This document shows, piece by piece, positions 37,167 to 50,158 of a stretch of DNA of 64,000 nt (positions are counted from its first letter, which is position 1; each line of letters starts with the position of its first letter). Origin of the DNA: Trichinella spiralis (lineage: Eukaryota; Nematoda; Enoplea; Trichinellida; Trichinellidae); the NCBI GenBank assembly GCA_000181795.3, contig CM012955.1, forward strand, positions 4,947,932-5,011,931, read 5' to 3'. The translations under genes and the position numbers were made by a program. The notes below the pieces were generated by a model. The model was not told where the DNA came from. It searched no databases and was given only the letters and a program-made list of their open reading frames with translations.

Positions 37167-40089
37167 ATATTGGCATTTACATTTGCACGTCCACAAATAA
37201 AGCATTACTTTCACTTTATACAAATAAAAATGTATTCATTTTGTTTTTAAACGTTAACAATAATAACATTATTATTATTATATGTTGGTCTTTAATTTGC
37301 ACAAGCAAAAAACATCCCTTTGCTAAAGAACATTTAGCTACGCTTTGATTTGATTTTTGCAATGATTAAATTTAGGTTAAAATTATACATGTTTAAATAT
37401 TAAATAATGCTGTTTTGCCTTCGACAGAAAAACATTCGGCAAATCAATTTTAATAATGTTTTCCATGTAAATAAATTGTTAACCTTGTAAGGAAATTGTC
37501 AAGCATTTCATTATTCAGTTTTACGCGATTCGGAATTAAAAGGAATTTTGAAGAAAGCGTAGAAGCGGAAATAACATTTAAATAAATTCTGCTTTTCCAA
37601 ACATTTGGCATGTAGATATGCAAAATTTTTTTAAACAATCTGAAACTATCAGTGTAAAATTAGATTTGGATTGAATTTTAGAAATTTTAGATAGTCCATT
37701 TGAAAATACTCTTCTCAGTATAAATTTTTCCGATAAGTTCATCTAAAATTATTCCATACGGATAATTTTCAATCATTCTACACCTACTACTTCTAATTGT
37801 GCAAATTAATGACAGTGCATTCGTAAAAGAAGCTCAATGTGTGGTAAATCAGCGTCTGCTGCAACTGCTCCGTATAATGCCTGATAAAAGCTTATAATAT
37901 TCTATTCTATTTTTGCTCAATTTTAGTGTAATGTAATTTTTAAACAAATAATTTACGTAACACTAATTTAGTTCTAAAAATATGCTATATATAAGAAACT
38001 TTTGACGTAATGAGCAAGTGAAGTAATTTTTCAGTTACAGTTCTTTGCTATTGAACATAGCATTCTTTTGTTCAAAATGTCAAATTAGACTAATGAGCAC
38101 TTTCGTGTGCTAAAGTAAAAGATTTCATAAAAAGTAAATTCATAAATAAAAAAATGAAATTTCATATAAAGTAAAAGCGTTTAAACTGCAGAAAGTATCA
38201 AAAATTATCCTTGCTTTATGCAAAATTATGTTACTGTTATGTTTGCTTAGCGTTATAATAAGACCAGTAGTTGATAGTACAGCAACAGCTAAATTTAAAG
38301 AATGTAAATGCTCGCAAAATTGCTTCACATTCAAAGAAATTAATAGGAGAATTTTATTTTTTTGCTTACTGGGATGTTTTCATCTGCTTTAGCTTTGATA
38401 GAAACAGGAAGTGATTGATTTTTGAAAAGAAAGTAAACTTAGTTCATTCCCTTAATTAAGATTTTATGCTTTGTAAAAAACAGCAAAAATATATGAACTA
38501 TTTTCAAATTAGTTTTATTACTATATAAATCATATATTATAAGAAATGTAATGTTACATTATATAAATGAAAACTGCATAAGTTTTTAAGAAATCTTATA
38601 AACTTGGTATATTCTTTAGCTCTAACTGCATTATAATTTAATAATAAATTGATTCCAAAAAATAATTTTAATATATAAAGGGCTGAGGAATTTTTAAAAT
38701 TGCTATCAAGTGCTTTTCAGTATGCTGTCATAGTGGGAACGTCAATAAGTCTGAAAGATGTTCTTGATAAATTACTTTTAGGCTTACAATTTCTGTTTTA
38801 TTTCTGAAGATTTGCAATATTTGTTATTCAAAATACTCTGAAAAGAGCATTTTTCTTCAAATTTAACTTCACCTTAAGAAACAAAGAAAACTGACCAGGA
38901 TAACTGCAATGCGTATGTGATGAATTGACTTCAATTTTATTTTAAAACTGAATTGTTCATGTACAAAAGTAATTGCAAATTCGTTTGCTCAACAAAATGC
39001 AAAATTAAACTCTACTGCGGGCTAAAATAAATAACTTTAATCCGTCTGCTTTTGAGGAAATTGTCAAAGTCAGGATATAGATTTTACTTTTATGTTCAGT
39101 GCGATATTTTCATCAATTTTTTTGAGATCAATGTGCGTCAATAATATATCAAAGCAGCTTTGAAATGCCGTTAAATTATGAACAGTCTTTTATCATAAAA
39201 CAATTAAAAAGCATGCTTAAATGGATAAAAATGTTTGCACATTAATTCAAACGATGCAATAGTTCAATCGTTATTTAGCAAATGAGAATATAGTAAATGA
39301 ATGATAATAAAGTAAATTTTTTTTAATAAGGCAATGTAAAACATAAAATTACTTTTATTCTAAAAAAATATTTTAAATTAAAAAAATATTCTTTACAGCA
39401 CATTCTATAAGCATGCGATACAGCAGTTGACAAATAATAACATTAAAATCAGTATTGACAGAATGCCAAAATTTAGTGATTTTCTCTCTCTTCTAAATCT
39501 ATTTAAACAGCCCATTTGCTAAGTTGACTTTAAATAAATACACAAAGATAATAAATTATTATTGTATTTTATGTTACGTTTTTTAAGAGTAATTGTTCTT
39601 AAAAATAGTTTCTTATTGCTATAATTTTAGGATGTCATCTTGGGTACATTTAAATATACATATTTATTCTTAATGTGAGCGGTAACGTTGAACTGAATAT
39701 GATTTATGTTTCTGATTTGAAATCCATAAATATCTTACGGTATTTATATTGCGTGATATAAATACGATTCATTTGCATAAATGTTAAAATATTACATTTA
39801 TGACACTGTTAAGATCATTACATGATTATAAGTTATAGAACTTATGTTCATAATAGTTTCGTTACTTGGATATTTAGCTATTTAGTTTAAGCATTCTTCG
39901 TATGACAATTTTTCATTATGCTAAACTTTTATTTTTGTGTTTACATTTCATTCCACTACATTAATAAGTAAAACGTAAAAAGTGTCTTGGAATGATGGAA
40001 TTATTAAAACTTTCTTCATTATAAGTAAAATTTTAGTTGTGACCGGTGATATCTGTCTGCTCACTTGCTTGCAGAAGTTTGCAGAAAAA

Positions 40090-41739
40090 ATGAACCCTGA
40101 AAACAGTAACAGTTCGCCTAGTTCGTCTTCTGAATACGCTGAAGTTAATGTAACAAGTATCCAATCTACAAAAGGTCCAGAAAATTTGCAACCGAATCTT
40201 CGCTACGTCTGCCGGTTCTGCAAATGATACTGTTTTCATTTTTGATTATATTAATGTTTAAAAAAGTATATTTTGTAGGGTCTTTACAAGTTTCAAAAGT
40301 TGCACAAATTCTTGTTCTTCTCCAGTTGCTTTGAATGTTTTACAAAATGGATTTGTTGGTTTCAATTTCATCTGCATAGAACGTCGAGAAGGTAATTCTT
40401 TTCATCAAGAACTCTCAAAGTGAATACAATAAAATTTAAATTAAAAATTAATTTTATATTAAAAATGAATTCAAATGGTTTTTTCATGAAAGATTTAAGT
40501 AAAACAGATTGCTTGCATACATTTATTTCATTCTGATTTTATGACAAAATGATATAAATTGATCTCTCAAAATGCATATAAAAATAACTAAAATCACAAA
40601 TTAAGTATATTTCAATCTCAAAATTGATCAAAAATTTATGTAATTAATTAGAAATGAACCATTCAGTTTTGAAAAAACAATTAGCAAACAGCAGTATCGT
40701 CTGTGTTATTGCTCTGATCTGATGTCGTCGATGCCATGTGCTAATCAATAAAGTATTGATTTGTAGGTATTTATTTATTGATTGTTTGCGAAAGTTGGTC
40801 ATAAATGTGTTCTATTTCATTGTAATCATTGTTGACAGAAATGAAAAATGAGCAGCATAATGAAAACCACGTTTTATTAGGTATATTAGTATTTTTTGTC
40901 ATAAAAATATACACAATATATTATGTTGCGGAACAAGTGAAATGCCAGATAAATTCAACAAAAATTATAAAAGCCGTTTGTTTGTTACATTTTATTAGGA
41001 AGTATATTATTATTATCATTATTATTATGGAAGAGCGTTTTAAAATCAAAATTTTTGAATTTGTTATCCAGAATTCTTTGAATACGCACCTTGTTTGGAG
41101 GAAAAAGAAGCACTGATCAGTAGAATGTGCAAAAACGAGCTTCGATTGTCTGAACTAGCTTTTCACTCCTTGCAGCATATGATGAATTCAAAATCTACTC
41201 ATCGTGAAACGATATTGCTTGATTTTTGCAGGTTTGGAAAAATTTTTTTGTTTTTCTTGTTTTTAATTTAAAACATCTACAAATTTAAACTGTACTGTAG
41301 AAACACTTCTTTGATTGTCATGTGCGTTCTTCCGGCAACAAGAGCTGAATGCGGTTACGTCTCTGCTAATCTAATGCGTGAATTTATTGCACTGACATTT
41401 CGGAACATCTATGAATTTTTGGAAACTTTTCCAAATGTAAATACTGCTGATCATAATTCATGCTATTTGCTGATGCGATTGCTTACTACATTTGACCTCA
41501 ACGGGCAAGTGCTTCCGACAGAACTGGAAGAACAAGCGACTCCAATTAATGTATGGAGTAAGCAAGGAAATATTCACAAAGCAAAGATTTCCAACTCCTA
41601 TCGGCCGATAAATAGGAGACATCGAATCAGCTCAAGTACAGCCTTTGCAAAGATTTCAAAACTTTTAGCTGTGCTTTCCTTTGCGCTTTTCATCTTTCTC
41701 TTATATGCTTACAATGATAATTTATTTCTATACTTGTAA
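40090..41739 (+). CDS. Unrecognised cysteine-rich protein with C-terminal membrane anchor
   Basis: Exons 40090-40214, 40279-40391, 40839-40880, 41072-41231 and 41301-41739 join in consistent phases to 292 residues. A Ser/Asn-rich N-terminus (residues 1-40) precedes a body with about ten spaced cysteines (FKSCTNSCSSPVALNVLQ, ECFEYAPC-like spacing in EFFEYAPCLEEKEALISRMC, ILLDFCR, VMCVLPATRAECGY). A basic stretch and one hydrophobic helix at the very end (LLAVLSFALFIFLLYAY) follow. The cysteine pattern with a late C...C..AECG segment is reminiscent of nematode CPG4/DUF19-type extracellular domains, but I cannot confirm this. No convincing signal peptide precedes 40090; an upstream in-frame hydrophobic stretch (39990-40070) may be part of a missing first exon. 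The donor at 40215 (GTTCTG) is non-consensus. If the signal is real the protein is cell-surface; if not, it is tail-anchored. Confidence 0.55.
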
Positions 41740-43351
41740 TAAGGCGTTCAGAAAGTAAAACATTCTTTTTACATTAAGCATCCTTTTTTACAGATTTATT
41801 TCTACACACCCATAAACGCGCTGTTTAATAATTTACCAAATATGCAGTGTATATTGCTTTTAATTTTTATCCAAGAAGAATGAAATTATCCCATCAAACA
41901 GTAGCAGCAAATAGCTGTTTATTCACATTGAACTTGAATTTGCACTTCACTGATAAACTCCAATAACTAACATTTTCCACAACTTTTCCAAATTAGTTCA
42001 GAACATAGTTAAGAACAATTATTTTAACAAATAATTATATTTCATAAGAAAAAGCTTGATATATGAAATTGCACGACAGATAGTTTAAAGATTTCAGTCA
42101 CAATACGAAGTATATGAACTGCATTTTACGATTTACCAATACTCTACAGAAACAAGAATATTTTTTAAGCTTAATATTAATCAGTTTTATTTAACTTTCA
42201 AAAAATTAAATAATAAATTTGTTCACCAGTTGCTAAACTATATTCATTCGCAAAAGTTTTGAAAGTGCACATTTTCTTTTATGCCATATTATTTATTCAA
42301 CAGTTCTTAGTAGTAACAAGTGTAAAAAGCAAGTTTATTTTAAAAAATACTGTAATATTTAAAAATATTAAACTCCATGTATTAAAATAAAGCTTGGAAT
42401 CCTGTTAATATTTTAAATTATTGATAAAACTTTCATGAACTTTTTTTAAAGCAATTTTGCTTTCATGTCTATGGAGTATTCAAATTTCAAAGTTTTTACA
42501 TCCACTCAGCCCAGTTTACTGTAATTAAAATTTAGCCGTTGCCATCCATTGACAATTTAAGTTAGATATAAATTTTGTTTTCTAATTAAATCACTGGATA
42601 TTTTTTTTTCTTTGTATTGTCGAAACAATATGTACGATTTAGCTATGGAACTGAAAACTTTCTAATGATTTATAATTATAAGAAGGAACATTTTAGCATG
42701 AACATCATAAATTTTAAAAGTAAATAGAAATATTATGCAAAAATTTTTAAATTTCAATAACTTATGATAATAATGTCAGTATTTATTTTCACCGAAATGC
42801 TATCATTTCTATTCTGAAAGATTTTTGCTAACAGTTGAAGCATTTTGGAAAATGCTTGACATTTTTATTTATCAACAGATGCATTATGGCAATTGTATGC
42901 ATAAGAAAAGTTATTAGACAAAGATCTTCATTAATGGAAGCCAATTTTTTCTTAAAGTGGTCTGAAAATGTTAGGTAAACTTTCTGATTGGACAGAAGAA
43001 TAGCTAACGGTTATGAATCAATGAAACTGCAGCAACCGTTTCTCAATATTGCTTATTTTCTTTGAAATGATGCTTCGGTTCTGCTCTTCCCATGATGCTT
43101 ATATTTAAAATAAAAATATTATCATTATTTTAAAATTTCATGTGTTTTTGAAATTATCAATCTAAATTTCTAAATTAGTAAGCAATCTGATTGGATTATA
43201 ATATTTTGTGAAATAGCAGTGGTGTGAAACATTTTTGCATAATGATTGTTCCATACATTCTTCTCATCATCAAAGATGCTTATCAGTTTATGACAACTAC
43301 GACGAAACTAATCAACGAAAAGATTATATGTGATTTTTTGATTTTCATTAG
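41740..43351. other. AT-rich spacer
   Basis: No gene recognised. An ATG-led hydrophobic frame beginning at about 43242 (IVPYILLIIKDAYQF) abuts the orphan exons that follow but cannot be joined to them by an intron of realistic length (22 nt). Confidence 0.35.
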
Positions 43352-43605
43352 CTCATTTTCACACTGAATACGATTGGCTCACCGTCGCAACTCTTCTGGT
43401 CAACCGGTAAGATTTTTGTTTTTATTATTTGTATCTGAATATTTAAGTTTGTTTCAAAATGAATAGGCCATTTATGAGACTGTGCTTGTTGAAATTTCCT
43501 CTTTTCAACGGTTTGATTTTATTTCGAAGCATCAAGCGCCGTCATTCATATTTTAATACTCTATTTTCGATTGATAACGATGATGAAGTTTATGAAACGC
43601 CATAA
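43352..43605 (+). CDS. Two orphan 3'-terminal exons of an unrecognised gene (partial)
   Basis: An acceptor (TTCATTAG) opens a 55-bp exon, HFHTEYDWLTVATLLVNR, which ends at a consensus donor (GTAAGA). After a 60-bp intron ending AATAG the frame continues PFMRLCLLKFPLFNGLILFR and stops after an acidic tail ending DDEVYETP at TAA 43603-43605. Phases match exactly and both splice sites are good, which is hard to obtain by chance in this AT-rich region. The upstream exon supplying phase 1 has not been found; it could lie several hundred bases 5'. No family recognised. Confidence 0.45.
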
Positions 43606-46600
43606 ATAGAATTCACAATTTTTTTAATTTATTCAAAATTAATTTTTTATATTTCACGTAGTTTTATTTCTATAACATTCTGTTATATGAAAATATTGAA
43701 GCAAAACTATCAAAAGTCATTTCAACTGTACTTCTGTAAACATCAAATGAAATAAAAAATTAATAAATAATTCATCAGAAGCAGACAATGCGTTTACTTA
43801 ACAGGATAATAATTTGCATATTAAATATTAGCTATTAATCGAGCAATACAGAATTGTACTACCAAATAATGTTCGAGGCGATATTATTGATGAGAATGTG
43901 CATGAACAAATTAGTATTTGTTGATTTCCATTAATGTTATTGGTGCAAATTGGGTGAAAGCAGCAGTGCTTAAAATGCCCACATGCTTTTGTTTGCAGCA
44001 CTATAGAACATCGCCATACATTAGTTGCTTCAATTTAATGATTCTTAAAATGCACAATGCGCTAAAGTTTTAAAATCCATTTCACTATATACATAACGTT
44101 CATTATTATTATTATTGTCTCATTATTGTATCATTGTCTAAAATTATGCTTGAAATATTCGATAATAATTTAAATAATAAACATTTTTCCATTAAATAAC
44201 GGAAGTTTAGAAACTAATTGAAGATTTAGTAACATTAGAAGAGATTTTGATCTGCTTACTGTGAAGATTTATATTAGATTAGTGTTTAAAAAAATTTCTT
44301 GATGCTTATTACAAGGCGTTGATAAATTTTTTTAACAAAAGTGCAATAACTTTCATTATTACTAAGTATTTTCGAGATTTGCAGCTAATAACCTCCATTC
44401 TCAGTGATATGTGTTATGGATTGCTAAATTAAACAGCCTCGATAAAACACGATCAGATTATCTACTTGTCATATGTTTACTGTGAGGAGACATCATTTTG
44501 CAGAATAACACACGCTTATAGGACAAGTAAATATTCATTTTAAGTGCATGTATTTGCAACTTTGGTAATATTAAAGTTACTAGATATATTTTCTTTGTTG
44601 TCAAATAAAAAAATATACATCTGTAGGAATTTTGAAGGCATATTAATTCTTCAAGAGAATCGTATTGAACTTATGAGCTGGATGAGAACTTGCATTAACG
44701 ATAAGCTTTCAGCAAAATGAAATGTAGTACGCATTTTAAATTAAAATGAAATAAATTATTATTCATATTTTATAAAAATCATTGGATAAAATTCCTAATA
44801 TGAAATTGCTGTTGGCAGAATTATATGTGAATTTTTTTCAAAATAATCGATAGGTGCTTCAATTTTTGGAAAGGGAAATGTTGAAGTTCCTTCCTTTAAA
44901 GCAATGCTGCAATGCATATGATTTTCATTATTGAAAAAGCTAAAGATACATACAATTTTAAATTGCATGTTAAAAAATGAATTCACAAAGCGTTTTTTCT
45001 TTTTAACAGAAAATTTCAGAAATATTTTTAAAAAATTTTAAATATCTGATGCAATTATAGATGCTAATAATTGACAGCTGCTGTGAAAAGATTTTAAATT
45101 ATTGATAAGTATTAGCATTAATTAAAATACTAAACGTTCTCTGCTTTATTATTCGCGTATATTCAGAGAAGTGAATTGAAGTTTCTTGGAAGAATATTTT
45201 TCATAAACTTTGCACATTAAATCTAAGGTTAAAAATATTTTTACAACAGTTCACATTTCAACCTCATTTACCAGTTGAATTCGATCTGTTTTTGTAGTAA
45301 GCTGAAATGCTAGGCTAGATCGATTTTCTTCTGCTAATTACTTTTTTCTGCGGAAATGTTCATTGCATGACAAATGCTATATATATATTGAGTGAATGGC
45401 ATTTGCCTCTTTTTCTACAAAACATGAATTATTCAGTCATTTCAAGCATCACTATAAGCACAGATTAGGACTAAAATATGGCGACGAAAGCCATTTTTTC
45501 CGTTTCATTATTCCTAATCAAAATTATCTTCTTATTTCATTCAAGCAATTAAAATTAGCTGTAGGTTTTTCTGTAACAAAAAAGAAATCAATAGCTCCAT
45601 TTATTTGAAATATTATTGTCTTTTGCATTTTAAAAGCATGCTTTTAAAATTTAAGAGTCTATATAATTGTTGACTTTGAGCTGTCAAAAATTATTAATGT
45701 TTTGAATAAAAAATTATTCATAACAAGAAAAACTTTTTTCCATGCATGTAAATTGACACGAATACTGATACCGCTTTGTGATTTAGTGCTGCATGATGGA
45801 AGTTATATTTGCACAGTTAAGGCTTTCATGAAGTTGAAAATGGTTTTCATAATTAAACGAAAACAATTATTTAACTATCAACTTAATGATAAGTGCAAAT
45901 AATTAATTTCTGGATTTAGAAAATTGCTTTGCATTAAATACTGGTTTTAACTATTCAACTGAATAAAGACTTGAACTTAATAATCATTGATATTGATGAT
46001 TGCAAAACGCTTGAAAATAAAATTCGCAGTTTTTTTCCTACATTCAATTAAATATAACTTTATATAGCATGAAACGTGATTAATTGAGTACAGTGAAATG
46101 ATTTTCAAATGATCAACTAGTTCAATGTAAAGCTCGAATAAGCGTAATATTTCTGAGATATTTGTAAAAGAAAAAGTTTTCTCATCACCATTCTACCGTC
46201 GCAGCACAACTCAAAAAGTAAAATACAATCAGTCATTTGCTTGAATGTTTTTTTCTAAAAAAATCTAAAACCATAAGCATCGTAAAATGTAATGCGGAAC
46301 GGCAGTTTCCAAATGTTTTTTTAAGTCTGTAAATAATGGTCACATATGAGCTTTGATTTGCTAAGTGAAAAAAAAGTTTAACTGAAATCAATAAGATATT
46401 ATTGAAATTTACAATTCAAATGCATCAGCGGAAACTTTATTTTTTACTTTGTAATGATGCATTGTTCGAGTTGAGAGAAATATGAAAATAAGATTCCCGA
46501 TGATCAGACTTGCTGAAAGATTTACTAACGAAAAGTTACGTCATTCGTTTGATAAAGCCATTGAGGGAATTGAAATGAAATTACATTTATTAACCGCTAA

Positions 46601-49600
46601 ATTTCTCTAATTTTATGAAAAAATAAATTTCATTTCAACAAATTTTGTACAATAAAAGCTGAAATTAACTTAAGAAAGAAAACTTTTAAAAATTAAGGCA
46701 ATTTGTATTGTATTTAAAAAAGTTTTCAGTAATATCATTGCACTCTTCAAGCAGCAGGCTAGCTCCAATTCTATGCATATATTCAGAATTTTATCTTCGA
46801 TATTACTGTGGTGAGTTCAGAATTTTTCATAATTGTGAAGCAATAAACTAAGAATCATTTACTTTTGTTTTTTTTTCAATTATAAATTTTGTTTTACCTC
46901 AAAAAAGAAAAAACCGAATAAGATTTATATCGAAGCTTAAACTGCATTAAACAAAAATACTTTTACAAGTACCATTCATTAGCCTTTTATTCACTTTTGT
47001 GTATTTACATTTCATTAAAAAGGAAATTTATTAATTTCCTTCAACACATACGTATACGTATAAGTAAATATCGATAAGAATGAAATCTGATTATTGGAAG
47101 AACACATCAAGATGAGATCGCTTGAGATTTTTGACAAACTTACTTTTGTGATATCAGTGGGTCTTAATGTTCAAGTTAATCAAAAAAAAGTGAACGAACT
47201 GGGTATAATTGACAAGGTTAATTATCTGCTGAGTACTTGTTGAAACGTAAAAGCTGAGCTTGTAATTTAAGCTCAACCGTGCGGTGCACAGCTAACAGGA
47301 AAGCAAATCAAAGTTTCCAAAGCTTTGGCCCAAAGTTCAGAAGTTGCACATTAGAACAGGAACAGATTCGAATCGATATGCATTTCAGTCTTTTGCCAAA
47401 AATAAGTGGTGATTTTCTATTCAATCTGCTTCGCGTTGCTAGAAGTTTGCTGATTTTTCTGCCTGCAGAGGAAAACGAAAACTTAACTCAGAGATGGCGA
47501 AATAAAGAGCTAGTAAAAGCTGTCGATGAAAAGCCACAGATGTGCTTGCGCCAAGGGAAATGTTAATTTTTCAGTGTCATTTATGAATAGAGCGTGAATT
47601 CTGATTAGCTGAGCTATGGGAACACTTTTCAACCGTCGATAATTTTATTTAACTTCATCACGTACATCACAGTGCTGTAGACGACCCTTGCACAGAAGAA
47701 AAAATTATCAGTCTTGCATAAATTTTATCTGCTGCTGATAAAAAAATAATTTCAACATTATCATTACTTTACATTACATTGCATTGTAGAGATATTTTTG
47801 TGTTCAGTTCAACGGAAGTTTGAAAAAATATTTTGCTTTGTTTTGCAAGCAATTATAAAATAATCTGCTTGACATGTTGCATCTCAATGCAACACATCTG
47901 ATTGGAAACAAACTAAAATAGTAAATTATTTATTTAAGTAAATTTTATATAATTAAAAAGCGTTTTCCCCAGCTAATGTTGGATTTTAGGATTTGATTTG
48001 CTGCTGCACAACGTAAGCGTTTGAGAAAAGATCTTTATTGACCAAAACATGCTTCAGGATAAAACTGTTATATAGAATGCACTTTCTTTTTTTTAAAAGC
48101 ATTACAATGGTAAAATAATTAGCCAAATAAAAAGCATCCAATAAAGCTCTCAATAATTGTAATTCGTATAATAAGATGGCACGTGTCTGTGAACAATACG
48201 GATCACAATGGCGTTGAATTGTAATAACAGATATATTTGGACAACAGCTTTGGATTTGAAGAAAATAATTTAACAACACTCGAACGTCAAACTTGTCTTT
48301 GATGCTCAAGTAAAGATTTACAACCATTGGCTAACCAAGGTATGAGTTGATTGATTATATTTTTCATACTTCAAAATACTTTCTCAGCTAAAGTATAAAC
48401 TAAAATATTCATATGTCAATTGAATATTTCGCTTTAATCTTTTAATATGCAAATGTTGTTCTTATTATCATTCTTAATTATATTTCATGTAATTCTAGAT
48501 TTTCATTGAATCAGAAATTCAATGAAAAACTTTTCCCAACAGCCATAATCATATATAGATTTTTTATTCTTCATTGCGTACTGTTTTGGTTATTGTAATA
48601 ATAAATGCAATATATAAATAAATAAATAAATACTGTGATGAATAAAAAAGTTGCTTATTATGGAAAATTACTGCTATGGAAAACTATTATTTCATTTTGC
48701 TCTTTTGTTTACTTATATGTAAATAATTACTGTTTATTCTATGTGAAGCTAAGTAAAACGTTGTTATGTTTGTGTGTAAGAACAATGAATGCTGTTTACT
48801 GGAAAAAACAAATTGCATCTGCCAAAGCACCTTTGTAAAATTGCTTTTAAGCCTAATATATATTTATTAGTGAAAATAATACTTACTTTGATAAAGTGTA
48901 TTTGAAACAGAGCTGTAAATTTTATTTAAAATTGTATTCGTATTTTCTTGCTATTTGCATGGTTTGCAGAGCTTAAATTTTCTTAATGTATTGTAAGCTT
49001 GAGGTGAAATTTAAATGGAATAACTTTCAGTTTTGTTTATATTTTATCAGTAGCTAGCTGCATGCATACAAATGAATACTTGAATTGAAATACATATGTG
49101 GATAAAGTGAAGCATTTTATTTGCTTGTCATCTCTGTAGCATTAATGTACGCCGTTATTTTAGTGTTTTTCAAATTTATCTGGGTTATGCAAAAATTTAT
49201 GCACTAAGTTATTTCTCAAGTTTACGAAAGATCTAATAATACATCTAATAATCCAATAATTCTTTTATAATACATTTTCCATTCAATAATAGCAGTTCCA
49301 TTTTCAACTTAGCATGCGTGGCAGTGGATAGTAGTAATAAGCTAAGCAAAAACAATCACTATAATAATGATGTGATATTGTTGGTTTGCCTGCTTTTAAT
49401 TTGTTTCAGTTTGATTATAGCTATGTAATTATTTTGTACTGAAAAAGAAATTTATTGAATGAAATGAATAAATTTGCATGTGTTTACCAACCATAAAGTG
49501 AAGCGTGAGGAGTTTATAAAGTGCATATTTATTCATTTTCATTTCATTTTTGTCGACTGCATTATTGTCATCATGTCGATATCGATTAATAAAAAGTAGA

Positions 49601-49621
49601 TAAAAGAAATTGCACGATACT
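43606..49621. other. Six kilobases without a supported gene
   Basis: The sequence is uniformly AT-rich. The longest plus frame (47279-47566, 95 codons) starts with a non-ATG codon, shows no domain and has no splice partners; the longest minus frame (47986-48327) is rich in leucine, tyrosine and cysteine, with no recognisable family. I annotate neither. The segment may be a long intron of the unidentified gene at 43.4 kb or 49.6 kb, or simple spacer. Confidence 0.35.
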
Positions 49622-50033
49622 TGCCTTCAATTTCTACTACAGTGTGGATGATATCTTTTTCAAATGATGATTTATATGCTACTGAAAAGTCGTTGTAACC
49701 GAAATGCAAAGTTACAATTTTTTGCAATCAGCAGTTTATTGAACGAAAGGAGGAAGGTTGGTCGCGTCTGCTTTGAAATGTGGTAGTTAATAAGGTTGAA
49801 TTGTCAAAAGATTGCTTTGATTTTAACGTTTTTGTTAGTTTTATTAAGCCTTATCACAGCTTGATTGGTCGAATCAATCCAAATCTTTGTCAAACAAAAC
49901 TTTGCTTGTTTATTCATAACTAAATCAACAACATATTTGCCATTGACATGTTGGTGGTTCGCAGTTCTTTCAACGGTTATCTTGTAGTCGCCAAGTTGCA
50001 ATCCATGTCGGCAGCCAATCGTCACTCGTTTGT
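49622..50033 (-). CDS. Coding-like minus-strand exons, unrecognised
   Basis: Behind an acceptor TTTATTCAG at 50034-50036 an open frame reads RVTIGCRHGLQLGDYKITVE, continues to about WIDSTNQA, and has an internal donor candidate GTGATA near 49865. Lower on the same strand (about 49725-49622) a second frame reads TLHFGYNDFSVAYKSSFEKD and ends EIEGK at a GTATCG donor. Both have richer codon use and a beta-strand-like alternation, unlike the surrounding noise. I could not establish a joined phase or a start, and neither matches a family I know. If unspliced, the first frame terminates at 49804. The pair lies just upstream of the GPCR, in the opposite orientation. Confidence 0.4.
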
Positions 50034-50158
50034 CTGAATAAAGTGAAACCAAGAAAACAATTTTTTAAAATGCTTGAAAAGCGACTGCAGCTTGGTATGC
50101 ATCTTTACTTGAACTATTGTTTCCTGAATGCATAAATGCTCCATTTTAAATGTAGGCC

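Larger units (their letters stand above)
34811..40089. other. Long gene-poor region with a GC-richer patch at 36.36-37.03 kb
   Basis: No gene recognised. The segment 36360-37030 is visibly less AT-rich than its surroundings and contains a perfect 11-bp inverted repeat (36380-36390 and 36411-36421). A 73-residue minus frame (36374-36595) begins with a weakly hydrophobic stretch (NLVICCLPFSA) but has no domain, splice partner or clear coding bias. The patch may be a promoter or 5' exon of a gene whose rest I cannot see. Confidence 0.35.

Noticed and set aside
43242-43351. Joining the hydrophobic ATG frame to the orphan exons through a GTGATT...ATTAG intron
   Set aside because: The intron would be only 22 nt, shorter than any spliceosomal intron I would accept here.
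47279-47566. 95-codon plus-strand frame as a gene
   Set aside because: Non-ATG start, no splice sites, no domain and no neighbouring exons.
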